This document shows positions 10,301 to 17,490 of a DNA stretch of 64,000 bases, piece by piece. Location of the stretch: positions 38,680-102,679 of the forward strand of contig NZ_PVBS01000006.1 in assembly GCF_002980575.1 (NCBI RefSeq). Direction: 5' to 3'. The notes under the pieces were generated by a model. The model was not told the origin of the DNA. It saw only the letters and a program-made list of their open reading frames with translations, and made no database searches. A program made the translations under genes and the position numbers. The stretch's first letter is position 1. Each line of letters starts with the position of its first letter. The DNA comes from Sphingobacterium gobiense (GTDB taxonomy: Bacteria; Bacteroidota; Bacteroidia; Sphingobacteriales; Sphingobacteriaceae).

Positions 10301-10809
10301 GTGCCGATTGGAAAGGATTTGATTTGTCTGTGTTTTTTCAAGGCGTAGGTAAGCGTAGTATCTGGGGTGATGGGCAATTGGCCATTCCGGGATATTTCTC
10401 TAAAGAGGGCGCAATGCCACAGGTCATTGCAGGTGACTACTGGAAGCCAGACCGGACGGACGCTTTTTATCCAAGAGCGTGGAATATGAATGGATCCAAT
10501 TCTAATTATGTTATGCGTCCGCAGTCTAAATATATGCTGGATATGTCTTACTTGAAAATCAAAAACATCACGGTGGGCTATAATTTGCCGTCAGCTTTGC
10601 TAAGCAAGGCGAGAATTGCGAATGCCCGCATTTATGTGTCATTGGAAAACTTTATCACGTTCGACAACCTGAGAGGGCTTCCGATCGATCCGGAAGCAAT
10701 ATCGGGACATTCGATGTTGAGGGAAGGAGGAAACTATAACTTGGGTCGGACGGGTACGTCCAATCCGCCGTTTAAATCTGCTTCCATGGGGATATCTATA
10801 GGTTTTTAA
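7357..10809 (+). CDS. SusC/RagA-family TonB-linked outer-membrane protein (second)
   Basis: TonB-dependent importer, 1150 aa. The signal peptide (MRKSLLFSVAFGLIATTG) is nearly the same as that of the previous SusC. A carboxypeptidase-D-regulatory-like domain spans about residues 42-112, then EEVVVVGYGTQKRGHVTGAV, a plug with ILVDNVEIPS and LKDAASSAIYGAKAAFGVILI, and a barrel with the PGDVKFVDVNGDGYID calcium-loop-like segment and terminal MGISIGF. No STN domain and no local sigma/anti-sigma pair for it, so it is not expected to signal through FecR. It heads a run of genes with short gaps down to the GH9 gene at 19950, so it is probably the first gene of the long operon. Confidence 0.93.
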   Translation: MRKSLLFSVAFGLIATTGSIAREGSSAASVTSLLLDNVVQNIIKGRVTSADGAISGATVSIVGGTTSVSTDDNGNFSINAPIGATLRFSYVGYQSRDIAVSGSVVNVVLSVEDNPLEEVVVVGYGTQKRGHVTGAVTNVSMDRVVGDRPVPDLARGLQGTVPGLNIQVPSGEVGSDAIMKIRGQVGSPNGGSNPLILVDNVEIPSIQYVNPHDVESITVLKDAASSAIYGAKAAFGVILITTKKGGTTDKTTFTYSNNLILQSPFKKIDVAGIDGLEYTLDAHENMKQPGPAGGFWRIDRNSFEKMKEWQEKWGSIVGDTDPVVYGRDWWWDGTQKFGYRIYDPVKAMVKDNAFSNIHNLGMNGRSGKTNYNLSVGYMGQEGMMKPAINDDFQRFTGTLTLSHDVNDFLTLRGGARYADSRKRNPFSLNSGGFGADPWLYLYRWSRLFPVDVQENGIDIIDPAFSARNSHDQIHDKRFLNLNFGTTIKITKNWDVVADYAYNTENTNLSQSLPYVQAKTTWYGVQELRDENGNRIHVDENGVPVESGGMPAWQFPLTDHTTKEQTHVYRDSYLYKRHTLNALTNYNLDMGNHDIKFMLGTNIVAYAWEGHWSQRSNLINNENPQLNWGVGTETSGGGANWDSQVGFFGRVNYAYKDKYLVEANLRYDGSSKFPKHLQWRWFPGISAGWIVSEERFMESLNPVLSFARLRASYGVIGDQSVPNSIYVPTMGITKNSWLNAGGEQFFQLGTPGAVSRDITWQDIEHLNVGLDLRFFNNKLGFTTEWYQRYTRNMIVGGDFLPATFGTGVPPGNYGHLRTRGWEIAADFNHRFDNGLGLTFHANMADAVTFITKGADWQLPWEDRSLGTTYSTGRRYGDVFGFVTDRLFQADDFVYDESGNFLQTDIVWRGTSKRTNVLAGDNPVYQTYFEDGNQILLISPGDVKFVDVNGDGYIDAGSSTNGDPGDRVVIGNITPRYDFGFRVGADWKGFDLSVFFQGVGKRSIWGDGQLAIPGYFSKEGAMPQVIAGDYWKPDRTDAFYPRAWNMNGSNSNYVMRPQSKYMLDMSYLKIKNITVGYNLPSALLSKARIANARIYVSLENFITFDNLRGLPIDPEAISGHSMLREGGNYNLGRTGTSNPPFKSASMGISIGF

Positions 10810-10826
10810 TCTAAAAAGGGAAAGAA

Positions 10827-12644
10827 ATGAAAATTACAGCTAAAATATTGTTAGTCATCGGAGTGCTGGTGTTTTCCGCTTGCGAGAAGTTTCTGGATAG
10901 ACCACCGCTGACTTCGGAAAATGACGATACAGCTTGGGATTCTGAAGAGAAACTACGCTTATACGCCAATAAGTTTTACACCAGCTTCTTTACGGGGTAT
11001 AACAGCGGACCGAGCACGGCCGGTGCTCCTTTAGTAGGCTTTACCAATAGTGATGATATGGTGGTATGGGGAAATCAACCGAATTTTACACGTGCGGTTC
11101 CGAATAGTGGGATATGGAGCTATACTGCCATTCGTTCGCTGAATCTTATGTTAGATCGTATCGAAACACGTATGAATACTATACTTGAGGAAGAGGATAA
11201 AGCACATTGGATTGGTATAGGACGTTTCTTCCGTGGATTTGAATACTCCGACCTTGTTAGATCCTATGGTGATGTGCCTTATTATGATTATGTTGTGTCC
11301 GATGTAGATCCTGACGATTTGTATAAACCTAGGACCCCACGAAATGAGGTTATGAACGCCGTTTACGATGATTGGCGCTATGCATTAGACAACGTGAGGT
11401 TAACAGATGGTGATAGAGCGCTCACCGTTGATCGTTATGTTGTGGCGGGATTTGTATCAAGATTGGCTTTGTACGAAGGTACATGGCAGAAGTATTATTA
11501 TAATAATAATGAACAGGCTAAGAAGTTTTTGGAGTTGGCAATAGAAGCAGCACAGATGGTAATGGCGAGCGGACGATATAATATCGTGACCGATTATAAA
11601 TCGCTCTTCGCGTCAGAAGAGCTTCGAGGAAACCAAGATATGGTGCTATATCGTAATTATGACGCGGCAGTTGGCGTTACCCATTCCATTGCTTCCTATG
11701 GAAATCTAGCAGAATCTACGAATAATGGACCCTCTACGGATTTGATTAAAGCTTATTTGTGTACGGATGGTAGGCCTTGGCAGGACTCAGATTTGAATGA
11801 TGCGGATGATTTTCATTTAGATAATTTGATCAAAACTCGGGACTCCCGATTTGAAGCTACTTTTTATTCTAAACCGGAGCCGCTGAATAGGGGTGCTTTG
11901 TATTATATTACCAAGTTTTTACCGCGAGCAGTTGAAAAGCTCGTAAAAGAAGATGGCGGTTCTATGCCAGCCGCGTATACAGGCAGTAGAAATGAAACGG
12001 ATGCGCCTGTATTACGTTATGCAGAAATACTGTTAAATTGGATTGAAGCAAAAGCAGAATTGGCAGAGATAGGTGGCACACCTGTCACGCAAAATGAAAT
12101 CGATCGATCAATAAATAAAATCCGTGACAGACCGTTAGCACCGGAAGCAGAAGCCAAAGGTGTGCAGAAGACGGCTCATTTACAACTTGGTGCTATTTCG
12201 TCTGATCCAGATCGTGATCAGGATGTTTCTCCATTGTTGTGGGAAATTAGAAGGGAACGTCGAATTGAATTTGCTTTTGAGACATCAAGATTATTGGATT
12301 TGAGAAGATGGGGTAAAGTTGAATACATGGATAACGACTTGAATAGCGATTTGCTTTCGGGAGGATGGGTGAATTTTCCAGAGCAGCTTCCTGCTCAGCT
12401 AAGTGGTGGTAATATTGACCTATTGGCAGTGATGGATTTAGATGGCAATGAAATAATTTATAATGGCGCTAACGGTGATGAAATGGTTGGGTTTTATAGA
12501 AGGACAAGTAATGGAGCCCGTTTGCCATTCTTGAACCAGCCGAATATTAATCCGTATCTCACTCCCATTGGGCGGACGCAAATTGATGAATACGCTATAC
12601 GTGGTTATGTGTTGAGGCAGACGGAGGGGTGGCCGGAAAATTAA
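10827..12644 (+). CDS. SusD/RagB-like surface lipoprotein (partner of second SusC)
   Basis: Ligand-capturing lipoprotein, 605 aa, lipobox VFSACEKF (Cys19), then FLDRPPLTSENDDTAW. The helical core includes GIGRFFRGFEYSDLVRSYGDVPYY, and the C-terminal SusD signature is LLWEIRRERRIEFAFETSRL followed by LRRWGK. It lies 17 nt after the SusC gene. A poorly conserved insertion near residues 505-560 (LLSGGWVNFPEQL onward) distinguishes it from the first SusD and may shape ligand choice. Confidence 0.93.
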   Translation: MKITAKILLVIGVLVFSACEKFLDRPPLTSENDDTAWDSEEKLRLYANKFYTSFFTGYNSGPSTAGAPLVGFTNSDDMVVWGNQPNFTRAVPNSGIWSYTAIRSLNLMLDRIETRMNTILEEEDKAHWIGIGRFFRGFEYSDLVRSYGDVPYYDYVVSDVDPDDLYKPRTPRNEVMNAVYDDWRYALDNVRLTDGDRALTVDRYVVAGFVSRLALYEGTWQKYYYNNNEQAKKFLELAIEAAQMVMASGRYNIVTDYKSLFASEELRGNQDMVLYRNYDAAVGVTHSIASYGNLAESTNNGPSTDLIKAYLCTDGRPWQDSDLNDADDFHLDNLIKTRDSRFEATFYSKPEPLNRGALYYITKFLPRAVEKLVKEDGGSMPAAYTGSRNETDAPVLRYAEILLNWIEAKAELAEIGGTPVTQNEIDRSINKIRDRPLAPEAEAKGVQKTAHLQLGAISSDPDRDQDVSPLLWEIRRERRIEFAFETSRLLDLRRWGKVEYMDNDLNSDLLSGGWVNFPEQLPAQLSGGNIDLLAVMDLDGNEIIYNGANGDEMVGFYRRTSNGARLPFLNQPNINPYLTPIGRTQIDEYAIRGYVLRQTEGWPEN

Positions 12645-12677
12645 TATGGTTAAAGTTGAACGTAAAAAGAACTTATC

Positions 12678-14111
12678 ATGAAAAGAACGGATATATGGTC
12701 TAAAGTTGGTTTACTAACACTTTTGGTATGCCTACTCGCGATGACCTCTTGTAAAGATGACTTGCCGGGAGCAATAGACTCTTCTGCGAACTATACTGTA
12801 TTAAAATCAGTCAAGATATTAAATACAGGTGAAAACGGAGATGTGGTGATAGACGGGACTGTAAATGAAGAAACAAAGCGGGTTTCATTTCCGCGGATTG
12901 ATACGCTTACCAATTTCAGCAACTTACGGTTTGAAGCAGAGACGTCAGATGGTGCGCGACTGGATCAAGATGCTTTCGAGATTACCTTCGCAGAAGGAGC
13001 CTCCGAAACAACTATTGTATTGAAGGTGACCAATGAACCTCGTTTTCGTGAATACTTGGCTACTCTACGCTTGAAAGTTCCTGTTTATGGAGCTGATTTC
13101 ACTAAGCCAACCGTTTACGATTATTCAGCGAATGTGTTAGGTAATCCCGCTTATGAGGCTTTTTCTGGATTGGCTACCAGGGGTACAGGTTTTGATGGAG
13201 AACATGTTATGATTGCCAGTAGAGGGGGTACAGGCTTACACTTGTTGGCGGTAGAAGACCTAAAGAATAATAAGATTAATAGGATTCCATTGAATACCAC
13301 TGGAATGGATGTAGGAACATTTTTTTGGAATATGGGTGCGCAGGTCAACGGTCATACATATGTGGTGAATCTTTCGACTGGCCCAACTCAAGCGGTCAGA
13401 TTATATCATTGGACAAATCCAGCTCAAGCGCCAAAAGTAATTGCAAATATTCTTCCCGCTAACCTGCCGGGTGCAGGAGCGCGTCATGGCGACAACTTTT
13501 CGATTAGCTTGGATGAGGAAGGTAATGGTTACGCATATTGGATCAGTGCCGGTTCTGAGGTTCTGCGGGTCCAAATTCAAAATTATACAGAAGTAATCGA
13601 TCAGCGCGCATTTAGTACGGCTGCAACTTATGGGCAATGGTCTTCCTTTTTACAAGTGCCAGGTACTGAGAACTTCCTATTGACTAGTCAAACACAGCCC
13701 ATTTCGGTGGTGAATGCTGTTGGCTCGGTGGGGTATACCATGCCTGCGTCAGCTCTTCCCCTAAATGTGTCCGATGCGCGGGTGATTAATTTTAATGGTG
13801 AACGCTATCTTCTGGTGGTTACCGTACCGCGTAGTGCTCCCCAGGTAGGTATGTTGCAAGTGTATAATATTACCAGAGGGGATAATATTTCTTCTGCTTT
13901 GACGAGCTTTGCGCAGCTCTCGGAAGAAGCTAGAACGCCAGTGTTTGAACATTTGCTTAATGGTACACCAAACGGCGCCCCCGCGTCTCAAACGAGTTTT
14001 CATATCGAAAAAGACGAGGAAGGTAGGGATGAGAAGTTGATGATTTATGGTGCTGTTACGGATGGAGGTTTCGCGATTATTGAATTTCTACTAAATGTGG
14101 CAGAAGATTAA
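12678..14111 (+). CDS. DUF4623-like lipoprotein in the SusE position (possible surface glycan-binding protein)
   Basis: Lipoprotein of 477 aa with lipobox AMTSCKDD (Cys25). Residues about 40-135 look like a small beta-sandwich ending in EYLATLRLKVPVYG. The rest has repeated short beta motifs compatible with a propeller, as in DUF4623-type proteins. No catalytic motif is visible. It follows the SusD gene by 33 nt and overlaps closely with the glycosidase lipoprotein gene downstream. This is the place normally held by SusE/SusF or surface glycan-binding proteins, so ligand binding is inferred. The DUF assignment rests on recall of the pattern and should be treated as moderate. Confidence 0.6.
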   Translation: MKRTDIWSKVGLLTLLVCLLAMTSCKDDLPGAIDSSANYTVLKSVKILNTGENGDVVIDGTVNEETKRVSFPRIDTLTNFSNLRFEAETSDGARLDQDAFEITFAEGASETTIVLKVTNEPRFREYLATLRLKVPVYGADFTKPTVYDYSANVLGNPAYEAFSGLATRGTGFDGEHVMIASRGGTGLHLLAVEDLKNNKINRIPLNTTGMDVGTFFWNMGAQVNGHTYVVNLSTGPTQAVRLYHWTNPAQAPKVIANILPANLPGAGARHGDNFSISLDEEGNGYAYWISAGSEVLRVQIQNYTEVIDQRAFSTAATYGQWSSFLQVPGTENFLLTSQTQPISVVNAVGSVGYTMPASALPLNVSDARVINFNGERYLLVVTVPRSAPQVGMLQVYNITRGDNISSALTSFAQLSEEARTPVFEHLLNGTPNGAPASQTSFHIEKDEEGRDEKLMIYGAVTDGGFAIIEFLLNVAED

Positions 14112-14115
14112 TGTT

Positions 14116-15591
14116 ATGATGATAAACCAAGGAATAAGATGGATAATGGGGTTATGCATTGGTATCTGTTTATACAGCTGTTCCAAGGACTCACCGGGAG
14201 AGACGCCCGAACCCGAACCACCGGAGCCAAATCCCGTGGGATTAGTCTATCCAAGTAAGGAAATGCGCGCGGTGTGGCTGACCACCGCTTGGGGACTGGA
14301 TTGGCCAATGGGAGACTACACCGTTGCAGGACAACGGCAAAAGTATCTCGCCTATCTGGATAAGTTTAAGGAGATGAATGTCAATACGATATTCTTTCAG
14401 GTAAGGGCGATGGGCGATGCCTACTACCATTCGGATTACGAACCTTGGGCAACCTCCATTACAGGTACAAGGGGGAAAGATCCCGGCTACGATATTCTAA
14501 AGTTTTTAATCGAAGAAGCGCATGCACGAGACATAGAATTCCATGCTTGGATGAATCCCTATAGGATTGCTACACGAGCCAATAATGGTACTACTTATCC
14601 AGCTTTGCATAGTTCAATAAATGCAAGCTGGGTAGTGAGTCACGAAAAAATTCAGATCTATAACCCCGCTAGAGAGGAAGTAAGAAAACGTATAGCGGAT
14701 ATAGTGAAGGAATTGATTAGTAAGTACGACGTGGATGGCGTGCATTTGGATGATTATTTCTATCCAGACCCGTCTTCTGCAGGCGTCATGGTTTCCGATC
14801 AAACGGATTACGAAACGTATGGGGCAGGTTTCAATACCATTCAGGCGTGGCGCCGTGCAAATGTAGACAAGGCCATTGAAGGTATTCATAATGTAATTGT
14901 CGCCACAAAACCGAAAGTGGTGTTTTCCATATCTCCGGCAGCAAATAAAGATTACAATTACAATACGCTATATGCCGATGTGGCGAAATGGTGCCAACAA
15001 GGTTGGCTGGATCTGTTAATACCACAGCTCTATCAGGAGATAGGAAATAGCTACAATGATTTCCAAACAAACTTAGGTATATGGACACAGTTTGCTTATG
15101 ATGTCCCTGTTGTTATCGGTCATGGACTTTACAAGTTTGGGGACCCTACACAACCTACTGCTTTCCAGTCGACCGCGGAACTGGAAAAACAGATTAATAT
15201 GGCGAAGAAAAACAGAAAGGTGGTTGGAAGCGCCATGTACAGTGCAAGGTATGTGATGGACAATAAAATTGATATTGCCGATAAATTAAGCTCGCTTTAC
15301 GAAAAAACCGGTGTGATGCCGTTTCTTGGTCGCTCGAATAGTGCAGTACCGACTCCAGCAGCTAATGTACGTATCGAAGGAAACCAGTTGAAGTGGAGCA
15401 CGTCTGGGAATATAAAGTCTGTTGTCTATTATTTTCCGGTAGCTGCTTCAGGTGCTGATAGAAAGGGAGAAGTGCTTGCCATTACCGAAGAGCATACAAT
15501 TACAGTCGATAAAAAGGGTGGTTATTCGGTTACAACATTGGGTGTTGACCATCAAGAATCGAAGCCGTCTGATCTAGTCGAAAAGAATTGA
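14116..15591 (+). CDS. GHL10-family (DUF187, YngK/DigH-like) glycosidase lipoprotein
   Basis: Start chosen at the ATG-ATG at 14116, 4 nt after the preceding stop, because it gives a lipoprotein signal (LYSCSKD, Cys22) followed by a Pro/Glu linker. The frame also has an ATG at 14095 inside the upstream gene, which would spoil the signal. The catalytic barrel starts near residue 45 with EMRAVWLTTAWGLDWP and includes NTIFFQVRAMGDAYY, HAWMNPYRIA and DGVHLDDYFYP (Asp207, His210, Asp212, Asp213), all hallmarks of GHL10. A member of this family, E. coli DigH (YddW), cleaves peptidoglycan glycan strands that lack stem peptides. Given namZ and murQ nearby, cleavage of denuded glycan is the leading inference. 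A small beta domain follows after about residue 420. Confidence 0.85.
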   Translation: MMINQGIRWIMGLCIGICLYSCSKDSPGETPEPEPPEPNPVGLVYPSKEMRAVWLTTAWGLDWPMGDYTVAGQRQKYLAYLDKFKEMNVNTIFFQVRAMGDAYYHSDYEPWATSITGTRGKDPGYDILKFLIEEAHARDIEFHAWMNPYRIATRANNGTTYPALHSSINASWVVSHEKIQIYNPAREEVRKRIADIVKELISKYDVDGVHLDDYFYPDPSSAGVMVSDQTDYETYGAGFNTIQAWRRANVDKAIEGIHNVIVATKPKVVFSISPAANKDYNYNTLYADVAKWCQQGWLDLLIPQLYQEIGNSYNDFQTNLGIWTQFAYDVPVVIGHGLYKFGDPTQPTAFQSTAELEKQINMAKKNRKVVGSAMYSARYVMDNKIDIADKLSSLYEKTGVMPFLGRSNSAVPTPAANVRIEGNQLKWSTSGNIKSVVYYFPVAASGADRKGEVLAITEEHTITVDKKGGYSVTTLGVDHQESKPSDLVEKN

Positions 15592-15632
15592 GGGAAGCAT
15601 ACCTATTTTGGTAGGTATAAAAGCACAACAAT

Positions 15633-17489
15633 TTGAAAAAGTTCCTGTTTTGTTTAATTAGTATATTATGCCTTGTTGTCCTTGTTCACGGCCAACAACC
15701 CTTCAAATTCGCACAAGTTACCGATACCCATGTGGGGGGAGCAACCGGGGCGGAAGATTTAAGGCGTACTGTGGCGGACCTTAACCAGCAAAGTGATATC
15801 GATTTTGTTATCCTATCGGGAGACGTGACTGAATTTGGATCGGACGAGGAGCTTGCCTTGGCAAAGCAGATTTTAGATAGCCTGTCTTTACCGCTATACG
15901 TAGTACCCGGTAACCATGACAGCAATTGGTCAGAAAGTGGCGCCAATTCCTTCAGGAAAGTGTTCGGCGATGAGACGTTCTTCTTCCGGCATAAGGGCTA
16001 TACGTTTATGGGGACGACATCAGGTCCTAATATGCGCATGAGTCCGGGGCAGATACCCCGGGAGAACTTGGTGTGGATGGACTCGGTATTCAAAGCAAAT
16101 CCGGACAAAGAGACCCCATTGATCTTCGTTAACCATTATCCGTTAGACTCTTCCTTGAATAACTGGTATGAAGCGATTGACCGTCTGAAACAAAGAAATG
16201 TGCAATTGGCCATGTGTGGACATGGGCATAACAACAGCGTGTACGATTGGGAAGGGATTCCCGGGATCATGGGACGCTCCAATTTGCGGGCAAAGGATTC
16301 CGTAGGCGGTTACAACATTATCTCCATTGAAAATGGGACAGCCACCTATACCGTGCGCAGACCATTATGGAAAACCGAGGCAAGTTGGGCACAGATACCA
16401 CTTAAAAGTCACCAATTTAATCAAGCTACTGCCGTCTATAAACGGCCTGATTTTTCTGTAAACGATACGTATGCTAGCCGGGTACAAGAAGTCTGGCGAT
16501 TTCAAGATGATGCGGATTTGGGAGCAGGTATGGCAAGCTATCGGAACTTGGTCATAACAGGCAATACCGCTGGACAAGTTTTTGCACTCGATATACACAC
16601 TGGGAAGAAAGTGTGGACCTATCAAACAGGAGGTAAAGTTTATGCTACACCTGCAGTCTGGAAAAATACCGTGGTTGTTGGCTCTTCAGATGGAACGATA
16701 TATGGCCTGAACGCGAACAACGGTCAATTACGGTGGCAGATAAAAACTAATAAAGCCGTGCTGGGCAGTGCGGTAATCGAAAAAGGAGTGGCTTTTGTAG
16801 GCGGATCGGACGGAACGTTCCGTGCAATCGACGTGAGAAAGGGAATAATCAAATGGACGTTCGATCAGCTTCAAGGATATGTCTCCGGGAAGCCGACCTT
16901 ATATAAAGATAAGGTGTTATTTGGTGACTGGGGAAATGGGTTTTACGCCTTGTCCAAGAAGACCGGTGCGTTATTGTGGTCTTGGGATAATGGACATAAA
17001 AACCGTATGCTCTCAGCGGCTGCGTGCTATCCGGTAGCTACGAACGACCGCATTTTTATTGTGGCGCCAGATCGATTTATGACTTGTTTGGAAGCAAGAA
17101 CAGGAAAGGTTATATGGCGCGAAAAAAAGGACAGCATACGTGTTCGCGAGTCGATGGGGCTGTCGGAAGACGGACGCTATGTGTATGTTAAAACGATGGA
17201 TGGAAATCTACTCGGCATATCCACTACAGCAGATCGTATGGATGTTGCTTGGCGTTCTACGCTACAGTTGCCTTACGAGCTAACGCCTTCGGCGATAGTG
17301 ACTAACGGTAAGCAAGTGTTCGTTCCAAGCCATTCAGGGTTATTGTCGGCCGTAGATGCCGTATCAGGCGAAATAACATGGCAGTATAAGCTATCCAATA
17401 ATATGATTAATCCGATATTGATCATCGATGATAATCATGTGGTGGCCTCTACGATGGACGGGCTGATTATGAAATTTAATTTACGCTGA
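15633..17489 (+). CDS. Secreted calcineurin-like metallophosphoesterase fused to a PQQ-type beta-propeller
   Basis: The start is a TTG at 15633; an in-frame stop at 15618-15620 and the absence of ATG leave no other start with a signal peptide (MKKFLFCLISILCLVVLVHG). The N-terminal half carries all metallophosphoesterase motifs: D31-T-H33, G63-D64, G93-N-H-D96, NHYP and GHGH. From about residue 285 on there are repeated propeller blades (VYALDIHTGKKVWTY-type, for example GTIYGLNANNGQLRWQI and GTFRAIDVRKGIIKWTF), about seven. So a di-metal phosphatase is tethered to a binding propeller in the periplasm. It is in the same operon as the glycosidase before and the GH9 after (1 nt gap). The substrate is unknown; a phosphorylated wall component or phosphoglycan is possible. 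Confidence 0.85.
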   Translation: MKKFLFCLISILCLVVLVHGQQPFKFAQVTDTHVGGATGAEDLRRTVADLNQQSDIDFVILSGDVTEFGSDEELALAKQILDSLSLPLYVVPGNHDSNWSESGANSFRKVFGDETFFFRHKGYTFMGTTSGPNMRMSPGQIPRENLVWMDSVFKANPDKETPLIFVNHYPLDSSLNNWYEAIDRLKQRNVQLAMCGHGHNNSVYDWEGIPGIMGRSNLRAKDSVGGYNIISIENGTATYTVRRPLWKTEASWAQIPLKSHQFNQATAVYKRPDFSVNDTYASRVQEVWRFQDDADLGAGMASYRNLVITGNTAGQVFALDIHTGKKVWTYQTGGKVYATPAVWKNTVVVGSSDGTIYGLNANNGQLRWQIKTNKAVLGSAVIEKGVAFVGGSDGTFRAIDVRKGIIKWTFDQLQGYVSGKPTLYKDKVLFGDWGNGFYALSKKTGALLWSWDNGHKNRMLSAAACYPVATNDRIFIVAPDRFMTCLEARTGKVIWREKKDSIRVRESMGLSEDGRYVYVKTMDGNLLGISTTADRMDVAWRSTLQLPYELTPSAIVTNGKQVFVPSHSGLLSAVDAVSGEITWQYKLSNNMINPILIIDDNHVVASTMDGLIMKFNLR

Positions 17490-17490
17490 A

